The notes beneath the pieces are model-generated. The model did not search any database. It saw only the letters and a program-made list of their open reading frames with translations, and was not told the DNA's origin. Shown here one piece after another: positions 34,701 to 49,700 of a stretch of 64,000 nucleotides of DNA. The stretch comes from Strigamia acuminata (lineage: Eukaryota; Arthropoda; Chilopoda; Geophilomorpha; Linotaeniidae). The stretch covers positions 7,766,259 to 7,830,258 of the forward strand of contig OX442320.1 in assembly GCA_949358305.1 (NCBI GenBank), written 5' to 3'. The translations under genes and the position numbers were made by a program. Numbering within the stretch: position 1 is the stretch's first letter; each line of letters starts with the position of its first letter.

Positions 34701-37700
34701 TTTTGTTGTTGTGGGGTTTTGGGGGCACTTTATCTTCTTTTAATTGTAACAGTTAATCTTGTTTTTATTTACAGAAGATAATTCGTATTAAGGATTTTTT
34801 TTTTTTAGATTTTTTTTGGCGTTGAATGTTGTAATTTGTGGCCGCCATTTGGAAATGTTAAACTCAAAGGTTGTGTGCATGCGCACAGTTAAAAATAGTT
34901 GCGAGATAGAATGAGGGAGTGTCGTTTTCCGTGTGCGAGCGATGGGAATGTACGATCTAGTTTTTAATAATTTTTGTTATTATTTAGATGACATTCGCTC
35001 GTGTTGGTTATGTATGGAGCTTGCTAATGAATGGATAAAGCGAGTGCTTCTCGGCAAAGTATCGTGTCGATCAAATATTGACTTTGCAAGAATAGGAACG
35101 GCACGGCGCACGGGGTTGATAACATGGAAACTAAAAACTTTGTATACATTAATTTATTTATTTTTAATCTCTTTGTTCGTGTCTTTCGAAGCACACGACT
35201 GAAAGGTGAATATTTATTATTTACTAAAATGTTTGGCCCCTTGGCCGGAAAAACGGGTAAATCTTTATTGTCAAGGTGATTAATGACGACAGTTAGACCG
35301 AGAGTTCGCAGTAATTACATCATGATGGTGGCAATATGAGGGAGGAAGGAAATAAATAAATACGGTACGGTAAGTAAAAAAAAGAGTAAACAAATTGGAA
35401 ATTATGGTCGTTAAGTTTTGTTTTCTTGGATTGAAGGCCAAGAGTTTAATAAAAAGAGAAAATAAAGTGAGGTTGGGATTGATAATAATAATAATAGTAG
35501 TAGGGAAAATGCATCGTAGCGTTAATTATGTCTTTTGATGGCGGTGCAAGTTTTGCACTGCTCTTAAAACTGTCACCTACTCAGATTTGTCTCTCACCAG
35601 GGGCTGAAGTCGCCTTTTGGTGATGAGCGAGTTTAGTCGTCTTTGGGCTTTTCAAAATTCCACCTCTCTCGCTTTTGTCTTAACGATGATGAAGTTGAGT
35701 TTATGATTCGTGCAACTCGCCTTTAGGGATCTCTAATGTTGCAAGACACACCAAACTGATAGTTTTTTCTCCTACCCACCTCCCCCTTTTTTTATATAAC
35801 CATTTTCCGTTTTAGCTTCTCGTTTTCTGCCTCACCTACTTTCCCTCCACATGGTCATATTGATTTTTGTTTACTTGTCGCGAAATTAGAGCCAATAATT
35901 ACGTGATTTAAAAAGTGAAATTAATTGAAGGAAAAAAATCGATTTCGGTGCATTTTAAGTCGGTAATTAGCATTAATTGGGAAATAATTATTTTTTGGAA
36001 TATTTAACTATTCCAATACGAGTTGTAGTACTGGAATGGAAAGCAACGCGTTTTAATCAGATCAATTACGATTGTTGGGGATCCGTAATTTTAATATCGA
36101 ATTCGTTTATTAATTTATTTTGTCGGTGTAATAATGTAATAAATATATTTAAGCTCCTCATTGATTATCTACTTCGAGATTAAGTTTGCAAAAGGACTAA
36201 TTAAAACTTGCCGAATGTACTTCAATCGATTTTTTCTCCCAACAGTTCGTTACTTTGAAACCCGATATAAGTGTTTATTTTTCTTAATTTTTTTTTTTTT
36301 AACTCGTATTTTTCACCTTCAACTCATGTCTTTTGGTTGGTTGGAAATTTGCGAGAACGACCTCATTTTGAACTGAAGCCAGAATTCCCGTCTACCAAGT
36401 TGATGTCGTTTTGCCTTTATGAATATTTGCAGCAGTACTGGGGGAAATATTGCGATACATCAATCTGGATAAGGTTTTGAACCTACCCGGGGAGGAAAGA
36501 AAAAAGTGAATTCTGATATGAAAATACATAAATGTAAATAAAAGACAAAGGAAACATCGAACGGTGATCAATCAAGAACCAAACTGATGAATGTTTTACA
36601 AGAATGGTTGATTTCACTCTGTTTAGTGACACGTGTGAGAGTTCATTTGTTTTGCTCGGCGGGGTAAAAATAACCAGAGATGGATGACCTGGGGTACGGT
36701 TAATATTTCAATCAGCGGTTAACTATAGAGTTGGTATTTTGACCAAAAAATTGGGGCAATTATTCACGTTTTCAAGCAGTTACGTAGTCACAACATCGGG
36801 GTTTTTGAAGTAAATAATTGAGTTATAGGATTTGATTTTTTTTTTTTTGGAAAAAATACTTAATATTCATTGAATGTTTGGTTCCACCTGGTGACAACGT
36901 TTGCACTCAATGGGTTGGTTAATAGGCCGCGTCACGCCCACTGAAAATACGGTCTCGGGCCTATGTTTAGTCTGTTTGGCTGTAAACCTTGAGTCTAATT
37001 TTAATCAACATTCTTTGTCTTTTGACAAGTTGCGTCAAAAAAGCGGCCATTTTTAAACACTGCGTTTGCATCTGGCACTAAGCCTAACTCCGCATGAAAA
37101 ACAGGGGGCGGTTGTTTTATTCCTTCTCTTGACTGATATTTAATTTTTTTTTTTTTTGCTCTTCCAATTTATTTATTTATACATTTTTTTTTTAGTGTAT
37201 AAAAATAATACGTGTAACGGGTTGACATTTAACGCCGTTAATTGAGAAAAAAATAAATAAAAAACGAACAGTTTTCAAGCGTTGAGATGTTGTTGACCCG
37301 TGAATGGTTAATTTTAGTTGTAAAAATATGCAGATGTGATGTAGCAAGGCGCGTATTAAAAGGACACCTGGATTATTATTATTATTATTTAGTAAAATGG
37401 GTTGACGAGGCCTGTAATGGCTGCATCTATCATTGTGTCCACCTGTGCAAGTGATAACGCTGGTTTGGCAGTAAATTTGCAGCCAATCGAGTTGTTGCTT
37501 ACAAGCAGTCAGTCGAATAGTCACTCACCCCCTCGAGTTCGCCTACCCTGCCTTTAATCCTTTTTATTGATTTCCTTTCCATTTGTGAAGGAGCTAAGGC
37601 GCTGCAGGCTCGGTTTCCACCCTGTGTTTCCGGTGGCCAATATTTCACTTCCCTACATCCTCACCCACCCATCTCTGTCACGAACCCTGATTTGTAAATT

Positions 37701-40700
37701 CTTGGCGTACGTTGCTTCGGATCTTTTTTATTTTTTTATGGATAAATATATCTATATCTGTTTCAACATTTTTTTTATTTTTTTTATTAATGTAAATTCT
37801 TTCAATTTTTTTTTTTTTTTTTTTGAAAGAGAGGAATGCCGGGAAGCTAATTTTGTTAATTTAAAGTACGTAGTTGGAATTTCTGCTAACTTCTTCCCCC
37901 TTTCCTAGGGGACGGGGCATTAATGAATATTGATGGTAATTGCACGTTGGGCAATGAAAGGGACGGATTTTCGTGTTTGTATTTAAATAATTAAAAAAAA
38001 GTCTATTTGTACGTTATGTTTAATATTTTCTATTTTTGGGCTCGTAATTGCAGGCAGAATTGTGTGCTAATTGAAATATGTGCAAATGTCCGAAGTAATT
38101 GGCATGACTGGAAATAAATATGTCATGCGTTGTGGTTTGAAATTGGTGGAAATAAAATAGAGGGGTATTTGAAGTTCAGTCGCACTGGATTTTTAATTTC
38201 TTGGAACTCGGTGGTCGGTTGCAGTCACCCGTGGTAAAAATGAAGTGCGCAGTCATGGGATTATCTATCGGCCTGGTTTTGTTTGATTGGCTGGCAACGG
38301 ATTAGTTTTGATTAATTAGTAGTCAATTGAAGCTGGGGTACGAGGTCGGTAACTGTGCGGCAGTGAAGTGCTGCAATTGTTTTAATGCGGGCAGCATTAT
38401 GCATGAGCATGCACTGGCCTTTGCTGCAATGCAATAGCGTGTTATTTAATAATAACGCTGCAGCTCTTTGCTTATAAAATATTTGTTTTGCGGAGAGAAG
38501 TTTTGACTTTTAGTGGTTTAAATTTCCATCCGTTGTCATCTTGTCTATCAAGTTGCGCGAGATAATAAAATATGGAGATTGGAAAAAATAAAATAAGGAA
38601 ATCGTAAAAGAAAATATGGGCGAAAGTTGTTGCTTAGTTCATATTTATCTTGTGCTTTGGATGAAAGAAGCAAATTTTAAATGTCATCTTTAAAATAGAA
38701 GGCGGATTGTGAAAGAATTTTCTGTGTTGCCATCAGTGCGCTGTCATTTTCACTTCCTTTCATCTTCCACGCCTATACCAGGAGAGAGAAAGAATGGAAA
38801 AAAATGGAGAGGAGGAAAGAGAGGAAAAAATAATTTTTTTTTTCTTTTTTCTTTTTTCTTTTTTTTTTTTGGGAGGGGGACATGGTTGGTGAATCGAACA
38901 GTCCTTCACATCTTGTCAAGATAATTATTGTTGAACTTGTTTCTGGAAGGAAAAGTGTGTATTTTGGTAAGACGAAGCTAATTGTGGGTTTTAGGTTGCT
39001 ATATGGAGACGATTGACGTGTTGTGAAATGTGTGTTGTTTTGCTAAGGGGCTAAGAAGTGCGACTTTATGCTTTTGGTGTAAAATATGCAGTGAACGTTT
39101 ATTTCGGTTTATCCACCCCTGAATACACGATTGTGTGCCAATCACACTTGTGGTGACAGGGCGAATCACTCGTGACAAAACGCACAGTTAGTCGGCCTTG
39201 TTTGGAGAACGTCCAATAGTCAACAGTTAATTAGTTTAGCTTTTCACGTTGGGTGGTGGTTTATGTGTATAAAATATCGAATTTCAGACAGGTTTGCATG
39301 TAAACCGGTCTGTGCGACAAGTATTGTCTCGCAACTAACTAGTGGAAGTGAAAAACAAAACCGAAAATGAAAAATCAATCGAATAATGGCTAGAACTATA
39401 TTAATAATTACGTGATTAAGCAAACTCAATACGAGAGAAGAAGGAAAAGCAATTTTGAGCCACTTTCTTGAAAAAACTTGTACTTATCAGCGTAGCCATG
39501 GATTTAATCAACAACATATTTTTTGAGGTAGTTTTTGTCGAAATGCTGGTTAAAGGGACTTGGGAGGGGTCTGCGTTGTTGATAAGAAAAATAAAATATG
39601 TGAGTGGTGATTTGCATATTTGGGTTTTAATTTGATTCATTGATTAAAAAGGGGTTATTTATTGTGTTGGAATTTAATCAGTTGTCATTCATTAATTAAA
39701 GTAGAGATAAGAGGCAGCGATGAGGGAATGGAATCCTATTAATATCTTTTTTCGACTAATTTCGAAAGTTTTTCGGCGTGATTCATTTTTTTCCCTCCGT
39801 CAACTATGAAATTGTTAATTTCTTTGATCAAAGTTGGTAATTATTCTTTTTGCTCTTGGAGATAATTAAAAGGAATCTGATTCTGGCAAAAGTTAAAAGT
39901 TTTCCCACAACATTTTTTTTTTTTTTTTTTGTATTTATAATTTTTCTTTTTAGATTTCTATTTTTAGGGTTATAAAACAGAAGCTCATTGAGATACTGAC
40001 CAGATAAACAGGTGAAAAAGATAAAAAGTATAAAGGATCTTTGCGTGAGGGAAAATAAAATAGTTGAACCATGACTAAAAGAGAGTAGAAATAAAAGGAA
40101 CAGGCATTGTGTTATGTGGTAAAATGTGCGCATTATATCATTGTTAAATGAAACATTTTTTTTTTCCGTGAAAAAAGAATTCATTGTGTGAAGCTTAAGT
40201 TTTATTATGGGATAGGTTAAAACGAGCTTGTTTATGGCTGTCTAAGTCACTGAGAAACTATGGTCGGTTAATGCAAAAGAAAGGTCGATACATTGTTTAC
40301 AATGGGGCTGTTTGATTTTTTTTAAATAAATCAAAATTATAATTCAGCTGACTGGGGAAAACCCAGTGTGTCAAGTTGCAGGACACGTGTGTGCATGAAA
40401 CATCTCCAAAGGTTATTAATTATGCGGTTTTTAATCGTCTGGGTGAACCCACATTGCACGATTGAATCGGTGCACGAGTTTCAGGTGAATGTAATTGAAA
40501 TTTGACGAGAGCTTTGCAAGATGGCAATTATTCGTATCCAGAGATATGTTTATATTGTGCCGGTTGTGTAAACGTGATTTTGTACATGACTGTTGTCTCA
40601 TGAATGATTGAATGTTGAATGCGGTCGTGAATAAGTGGGTAAAGATGATATGCTGGAATCCTGAATTGATAGTTTTAATTCCTTAATGGGATTTCGCTGT

Positions 40701-43700
40701 ATAAAGTTTGTTTAATTTTAGCGGGTGCTGGTGCCCAGGTGATGTCGGCTTTGGCTTTAATCTATAATAATGCGTTATTAATTTTTGAAGGGAGTTAAAA
40801 TGTAGGCGTTGAAATAAACTGTAGGGGCGGTAATTTGACGTAGGAAGTATTGGACTAAGATTGACATTCCCAGTGGACATTGGAGCTACAAACAGGTGCA
40901 CTAACATGACTAATTAAGCCGAACGAGTGTAGCTCATTAATATAACATGCGTTCTTTTGACTAACAACTCGAGTAGAGCACTTCATATCCTCTGTAAAGC
41001 TAAAGTTAACCCGGGCGAATCACCTCTCTTGGTGCCTACAACGGTTTATAGGTTCGGCTTTTGTGAGAAATCGAATTTTTTTCCCTTCTCTTCACTCTTA
41101 TCTTTTATTATGGGATTTGATTTGATTAGTTGAATGCAAGTTTTTGAAGGGCAGAAAGCCAAAAGTGTGCTGAGGTGTGGTCGGGATTTGAAAAAGTTTT
41201 TTTTTATTTTTTTTATTTTTTTTATATATGTTTTATATAAATATTTTTTTTTTTTTGGTTTTGTGGGGTTAAGTTGGAAGAAATTGTTGGCTTATTGAAT
41301 GCTGAAAGGTGTGCTTTTAGATGGTAGTTTGTGGGTTGGGTAGACGCAGGCGTTGTCGGTCTGTGTAATGTGAGTTGGATAAAAAATTCATGCGTCTTCT
41401 TAATGATTTAGAGTTATTGCTATTTTTTTTTTTTGGTTTACTTCCTGTTTTAATGTAAGGGAATTTTTGTGAAATGGAAAATGGAGAAATCATTTTTACT
41501 TTATTTTATACTTTTAATTTTTTTATTTTAAATTTTTTTTTATTAGTTTTGATTTAAGAAATTTAATTTGTGTGTGGTTTTGAATTGAGGGAATTTGGCA
41601 GTTAATTCCATATTATTTGCAAAAGTGTTATCTATATGAAGGAATTTTTGGAATAGCAATGTATGGTTTGTCGTTAGTGCAGAGCTAAGGATATCTCTAT
41701 TGATTTTCCCTTTTTCTTGGTGCTCTACTGGGAAGAAAGAGGGATGGGATAGTGGTACAGTGCAGTTAAAAGAAAATGACTTTTTGAAAAATTTTGGCGC
41801 CTCAATGTCTGGGTGCAAAGTGAGAAGGAAAAGAAGGGGGGAGGAAAAATGTATTTATATATAATATATGAAAAAAAAGTGGAGGGCGCAATAGCTTTGA
41901 TGAAAGTGATATTTTATTTGGTTTCTCTACGATTTTGTTGTCGAGTTTTGTTTTTTCCTGATTTTTTTTTGTTTTTTATCTTCGTATATGTATTTATACA
42001 CATATTTTTATTGAATTTTTGGGAGGTTTAGAATATTGAAAAATTTAATCATGATGTATGGGTCTTTTTTAGTACTCTATGAAAGCACATCCATATCAGT
42101 AAAGTAAAGAAATTCTGCTTTTCTAGTCCGCATTGAATTCAAAAACGATTTTGGAATGATAAAACTTCGTTTTATGCAAAATATTTGCAGGATATCCAAG
42201 TCCATTAGAATAGAGATGCATTAGAATAGTTTTCGAGGAAACGATTATGAAAATAATGATTATCCAAAAACAGCACGTTTAAAATGCAGCCGGTCATGCG
42301 GATGTCTGGTAAAATGGCAGATAGAGATGCAATATGCAAATGAGTGGTTGTGCGGATCTAGAGATCGCAAGATGCTGACTTGGTCTTTCCATTTCGAAAT
42401 AGAATATTGTACGGTGTTCTGAAACATTTGCACCATTATTCAATTTCTGGTTCGGGCAAAATGGTCGGAAAGCATCAAAGATAACAAACGATCAAAGGTT
42501 TTCGGATGTTCCCAAACCGAGGCAAAGAGGTAAAGTAAAGCCTCAGAGAGAAGTAAGAGACTCGCAGCCATTTTTCAGTTGGAAGTTACTGATGTGGTTC
42601 GTAGTATCTGATTGCCAGAACCATCACATTAAGCTTTTACACTCTGGTAAGTGATAAATTGGCGGGATTAAGGGGATATCTTGAGCTTTTTGGTTGGGTT
42701 GTTGACCAAAATTCAGGCGTCGCTGAAGTCGGAATAATATTTTTCACTCGAAAGTTTTGTCCTTGGGATTTAGTTGGTGGGCAGGTCCAACTAATGGGAA
42801 ATCATAAAAAAAGAGAAAGAAATTGTAAAGGTTTGAAATGGCATCATCCTGCCCCCGATTTGATTGTCAATTCATGTAATCATAGTTGAGGAACCAGGAA
42901 GTTTTGCTTTGATTTATTCCTTTGACACGTGAAATAATTAAATCGATCCGTCAGAATTAGATTTGTAAAGTTTTTTGTTGTTGTTGTTTAGTTTTATTTG
43001 TATCGTACCTGAGTTTGGTTGCGACTTGCGAGTGCATTTTTGTTTACCAGTTTGGTAATAGAATTATGAGAAATTTATGGCAAATGGTAATTTAGCTAGA
43101 AGGCTTTTGATGTTTGCCTCTTTTATCTCTCGATGCAAATTCCACAAAAGAGGAAATACCATTACTGCAAGGTTATTCACTGCTCCAATTGGTGGGTGGC
43201 ATTGTTCGCTCGCAGAGATGCTTTCGATTGCTTCGGCTAGAGAAGTTGCTGCCAGTTGGACTGTGATGGCCTTTAATCTCGCGATTGTTTGTCAGAAATA
43301 TCCATTTATTCGTTAAATACGGACTGGCTTCTCAACTTGGGCAGCAGACATTTGCCGCTTTTGTTGCATCGCGCGAGGCTTTGTGCAGATTTGCAAAATG
43401 CCAAATTGTTTTCCGAAGACTCGCGCCCGATTCAAGTTTATTTATGCAATGTTGCACAGAATTGACATTTGCTATAACAAAGGAGATGCCTTTTGGTCGT
43501 CCGCAAATTGGACTGAACTCAGAGGTGGCCTTTTGTGCTCTTGAGTAATAGGATGAAGCAAACAGTTGTGTAAGCTCATTTGCAAGTTGGCTTCCACTTT
43601 AATTTAATAAAGTTCGTATCGGGACGTGTATGTGTGGATTTGTTGCTGAATTTTTGGGAATTAGTGCTAATTGGACTAAAAGTAAAGGGTTTAAATTTTA

Positions 43701-46700
43701 ATGTTGTATGCAACGCGAATGTATTACGCCACCTGTGCGTATCGATTTTCAAACGAAGGTGCTGCGAATTAGTGACGGATTTGGGATTTGGATAATAGAA
43801 AAGGAAATACTGCGTGTTTTGCCTGTTTCTCTTGAATGTGGCAGATTCGGAGGAAGAAGCCGTGCCAAAAAAGGGTCTTGGAAAGCAACTAAGAAGAATT
43901 GATTGACGAAGAAAACTGGTAGAGACGGAGACGGAGACGGAGACGGGGGGGTTGTTTGGGCTTGCAAACTGATTTAAATCGTCGCTTATTGTGTGAATTT
44001 TGCGTTCAAGTTGAACTGCTGAAACGATGATGAAACGAACGAGGCTGAAAGGTAAGAGACAGTCGAGAGATGGGGTCGGGGAGGGGGACGTGTGTCTAAT
44101 GAAGTTGGCAACTACCCGGTGTGTTGTTGATGTATCTGCGGCTTTAATGATGCTTTCTTGTGTTGAATGACATTCCGTTATTTTGTCGGAGGTGGCGCCA
44201 ATTGTCTTGGCACAAACCTATTTTCAGGGGGATGTCAACATTTCGCTTCTTCCTCTGTCTATTCTTCGGGTATTCCTTTGTTCGTTTTTAATGTCACTTT
44301 GATTTACAATCGAAATGTTTAGCATATAATAAATGATTCGCAGAAGGAAGTTGCGGTCGGGAAGGGAGAAAAAAATTAAATTAAGAGGTTTTGTATTTGG
44401 TGAGGCGGTTGGGGATGGGACTAACTAAACAAATGGACGTTTGGATTTAAAAGGTCGGCCATGTTGGATGTGGGAACAATAGTGGCATTTAAAGGTCACC
44501 GGGGGAAATTAGACGTGAAATTTGATCGATATTGCAAACGTGTGATTTAAAAAAGTGAATTTTTAATATGTTATTGGGTATTAATGATTTAATCGGGCTG
44601 TTTGTTTATTTTTATTTATTTGTTTGTTTTCTCCTCCGAAGTTAAAGCCACGTACGTGTACGCAGTTTGGGAGGACGTTGTGCGGGGATGGTTTTTCTTG
44701 TTCAATTATTGTGTAGTGATGGGTTTCCTTGTAAATCCAAGTGCCGTTCTTCCTCGACGCCACTACTGGTGGGGCCTTTGGCAGACGAGGCTATTTGGCC
44801 TCAATCTGGCGGCGGGTTCTTCTTCTTCACTCGCAGTTTTCACACCCTCGCTGTTATCCATCCATCACACCTGTGCCGCCTCCCTGGCACCAGCTGCCCC
44901 TAACAACACGCTTCACTGTAACGAATAAACAAAAATAAAACGAGAAAAAAAAAGAGAAGATTTTTTGAAAAGAAATGTTGTGTGTAGCGGCCTAGCGGGG
45001 TTGATTGCAGGAAATCTGTTAGTGACCTTTTTAATGGCGGTGAATGTACGTCATGGGGTCGCGTGATGCAGAAAGAAAAAGGGTTCGTGTTACCGAAGAG
45101 ATTGATGATCGCCTCGTTACAACGAAGTGGAAGATGCTTCTATAAAGGGGAGAGTGAAATATGCGAAAAGCTACTTTATGAAGCGACCTCTATTACGTGA
45201 CTTGACGACCTCCCATCTCTTTCCGCTAGCCTAAATGGTGATTAAAGGGTTGGAATTGAAATTATTGATTTTTGCCGACGAAATTTGTGGGAATAAAGAT
45301 GCAGTGGACGCCATTGTTTGTTTATTTTTAAAAATTTCTTTTCGGATTCGTGGTTTTCAAGTTCCTATGGAAACGTGTTTTGATTTATACAGAGATTGAA
45401 GGTTGATAAGCGAAATGTTGACACGAGCACTCATTAAGAGTGAGATTGTGCAAATTTTATGGCACTTAAATCTTTGAGGTGATGTCATGGATGACAAAAT
45501 AAGTGCAATTGGGATAAAGCAGTTTGGGGCTTTTTAAACCTTCAAAGTTTGTAGTGCAGTGTGCTGGGAATACGAAGTAGATGAGGAGGAGGAGGAGAGG
45601 GAGATGAGTTGTTTCCCTCGGGGTCGGCCACGGTTTGGGTTGGAAGAGGGGTGTGTAGTCAATTGAATCAACGACTCAATCGTCCTTAGGGCAACTATAC
45701 TATCATTGACACCTCTGCATCACTTTGGCAGCCATCTTAGATTTCGAGTGTTGCGAATGGTGGAAAAAAAGGAAAATTGTATCTCGTGATTGCGAAGGAA
45801 ATACATTGGTGTGGGAGGAGAGGTTGTGGTGGCCGTGAACGAAAATCGTAGCGTTGGCAGTAGTGGGTTTGACATTTAATTTGCCGCAGCGTAGACGGAT
45901 CGGATTCGATGGTTTTAATGGAGAGCGGTGTTTGGTCTGACCACAAATGACGTCAGAAGCGCCACTCGTTAATGGATAGAGGTAATTATAGACGCTAGTG
46001 CCCAGTGATTATCATAGTAAGTGGTGAATTATCGTTCAATTGGACTTGCTCAACTCTTTGCTCTCTTAGCTTGTGGTCGAGAACGTTAATGAATCCAATT
46101 GCGAATAAACGCGCAGGAAAAAGTTTGGTCATTTCATCGTGGTAATAATCATTTTATTGGGAGGTGATTTACAGTTTTCGAGCGCCTGGGGGATTTAAAT
46201 TGGGAGGTTCAGTTGGGTAAATATTAAGTTTGGCTATCAATTATGGCGGGGATAGTGAAGTGAGGCGGTTTGCTTTATTTTGGTGGCGCCCGTGATTTAT
46301 AATTTATTGGCAAGAAAATAAAGCTGGAATTGAATGGAGTTTCGATAAATCGATGCGAATTTTGCTTTTCTTTCCAAGTTTCCTAGAAGAGGCAACAGAA
46401 AAGAATAGATCCGAAATTGATTATTTACATTGTTGGAGGTTCAAAAAACTCGGCATTTGTTATTTATGTTGTTGGCGTATTATTAATTGTCAAAATTACA
46501 ACGTTAAGTTGTTTGAGTGGCGGGGTCACGGACCAGTGCACTAATCAGCTGTTGGCTTTGCACGACGACACGAGGAAACAAATGAATAGATGGAAAAAAG
46601 ACAATTGAAGTGGATGAATGGAGAATTTGGTCGTAAAATGATCTGGGGAGAATGGAATTTTGATTTTGATTCGAGTTTGCGGCCGTCAGCTTGAGGTTGC

Positions 46701-49700
46701 AGCCTTTGGTGCTGGGCTGCCGGCGGTGGGCGCGAACCAGGAAGTGGCGCTGAAAAGGTCTTTTGAAAAGTGATGCAATTGGCAATTAAGAACGGAGATG
46801 AGTGAAGCATCACGCTGATGCGTTCAGACCGACTCGCACATCTCTAGTACCTTCTACTTATTGGACGAGTTCCGTTTCCGGTCCGCGGTCCGTGTATAGC
46901 GCGAAGAAACGAGTTTTGAGAAGGAAGAGGGCGTGCGTTGTAGCGAGGGTGACACGAGAGGATGGTGGGAGCTCATTTTATCAATTGACCAATGCCAAAT
47001 AGGAACATCCTGCATTTTTTGACCATTTTTTTCCTCCCTTTGGACAAGGACATGTGTGGATTGGAAGAAGGGAAGTTGGCTGAATTGCAGCTGCTGCTGC
47101 TGCTGCTGGTTAGGAAACTCATTGCTGCTTTGCTCCGCTCTGGAGGGAAGTATGGCGTATTATGAGAGGGAGGATTCATGGATATGGATGGACATATCCT
47201 CTTTCTTGGAAATTGGAGAATGTCAGGAATTATGGGAGGAGGTTAAATATAAAAGTTCATTGTGGAATCTTTTTTTCTTTTTTCTTTTTTTTTTCTTTCT
47301 TCTTCTCTTTTGTCTGGAACTTTTATTTGTTGAAATGGGAATTGGAAGTTTTGTACTCAGGTTCCATTAAAGAGAAGGGGTTTGACGAGAGAATGTTAGG
47401 AGTTTGAACGAGTTATCGATGTTTTTTCTGGTTTTGTGCTTCAAGTTGAAGGGTTCTTTGGGGAAAAATGGTGGTGTGAGAATGAATTGCGCCGCGTTTT
47501 GTTGCGGCACTACAGGCTGTTAGGAATTAGGAAAGTTGACTGTGGGAGGAAATTTAAGGTTCGGTATGAAAATTTAACAAACGGTTATGGCTTTTACGGC
47601 GTACAATGACACCTGCGTCGTGTGGCGCAGTTGCAGTTGGTTAAAGCGATGGCAGTGATGGGGGTTTGGATATTCATGCATTGTGATTGCGTATTGGTTC
47701 CTTCCTCGTTGGTTTTATCGTTTTTGATGGAAAAATAGTTGGGTTTGACGTCACGATGATGCGGTGACATCATTCTGCGTCATTCGCCATTGAGAAAGTT
47801 TGTTGGCCATTATTTACGGCTAAAAATGGCAAAAGGTTAATTTTATTCAATAAATCTTGTTGTTAGCGATGAAAACGGGCTGGAAAAAAATGGAAGTCTT
47901 GCACTTTTTGACGTTGTGTTCGCTATCAAGTTTGGGAAAATTTGCCAATAGTGCAAAAAGTGGAAGAAAGAGACAAAGTAAAAAAAAAAAAAAAGAAAGA
48001 GAGACGAGAAGAGAAAAAAAGTGAAGGAACAAAGAATGGAAAAAAAGTGAGAGTAGAAGGAAAAGGAACAGTTAAAGAGAGGGGGAAAACAACATGAAGG
48101 CTTAGGGAATTGTGTAGAGAAAGACGAAGGCCGCCATCTGGTGGTATTGAGGCGAGAGAGTTCATACGGCAGGTGGCTTGAGCCCTGAGTTGTACAGCTG
48201 CCTCTTTCTCTTCTCCGTTCAACAGGAAATTCAAGCGAAAGGGGGAACGTGGTGGTGTTGCAACTGGCAGAAAAAAGCGACGCGCTTTGGCGAGTCGAGG
48301 AATCAGTGGACGAGAAACGAGAAGCAAACGAACTTGAACAGAGGGCTGTAGATTATGTTATCTAGTTGGCACGAGTTGGTAAAACTTTTCTGGGACGACT
48401 CTTAACAGGACAGTTGAGGCTTTAAAGGAGCCAGTCGAGGGGAAATTGGAATTAATGGCTGGCGAAGGTCATTTTGATATCTGCCTTGTTAGATCACGCA
48501 TTGATATGGCCCGACAGGTTTTTTTTCTTTTTTCTTTTCTAATTCGATTTCTTTTTCTTTTTTTGGATTTGTTTTGGGCGCCATTTTTAATTTGCACGGT
48601 TCAGTGGAGTTTTAAGAAACATTAAACAGCGCATAGTTTTGAATGTCATTTGAATAATGTGATTTGAAATTGGATTTTAATAGGGAAAAATGTGGAAATA
48701 AAAATTTTTGGTGGGGTGGATAAAGGAAGAATCTTTGCGTTAAGTGCCCCATGTGTTATCTGTTTATTCCACTTGTAGGGACATGGCGATTAGGGTGCAA
48801 ATATGGGGCAAACGTTGAGATGTGTTTTATGCCCAATTACCCAGAATGCAACGCGCATTCGACACAGTTGGGATTGATGATGTCGAAATGCTGGAGGAGA
48901 TAGGAGCTCGGGAAAGGGCATTTTTAACTCGTGTTATGGAATTTGGGCGTCTTATAAAACACTTTGGAGTGCAGCCATATTAATCTATCTTTCGTGTTAA
49001 AGGGATTAAAGTGTGGGTAAAATGGGGGGATTTTTATTTTTAGTTTTTAATTATTTTATTTTATGAATAGAATTTAAAAAATGTATAAATAGAAGTGAGT
49101 CAATTGAATATTTACATTTTCGAGAATGGGAGATGGTCTCGTGTACATAAAAAAATTATAAATAAATGCACTTATCGATTTAATGGCAGATAACAATCTA
49201 CAATTCTTGTTTCGCCGCGTTTCACATGTTAACTTGGGATGATTTTTTTTTTGTTTTGTTTTTTTTGTGGAAAAATTTGTAAATTAAATTTTTTATATTC
49301 TTATTATTTTTTTTTTTTGAAAAATATAATTGTGAAACGGTTGAAATAAATCGAGTTAAATGATTTGATTGGAAAATTGAATTTAAACTTACATAAGTAC
49401 AGTATACGGTTTTTTTTTTTTTTTTTTAAAGTTAATTTTGCTAATTTGAAACAGATTTAGTGAGAGAAGAGTAAATGAGCCGCTTTTAAGTGCACTTTGC
49501 TAAAGAAATTCGGGTTCAATAATTTGCCATGATCGAATAACACCGCAGCAAATGTGCAAAGCGCTGATAAGGTTCACGCAGTAGCCCTTAAAGAAAAATG
49601 AAAATTCATTTTTATCAATTTATCATCTATAAATATTTCAACTTTTCTTTTTTTTAAATATTAAATGAAAAAAAATTATCGAGTCGAAAAGATACTTAGC

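Noticed and set aside
47926-48327. Minus-strand frame of 133 codons
   Set aside because: It is the complement of a purine-rich stretch (poly-A and GA-rich), giving Phe/Leu/Ser low complexity. No homology recognised.
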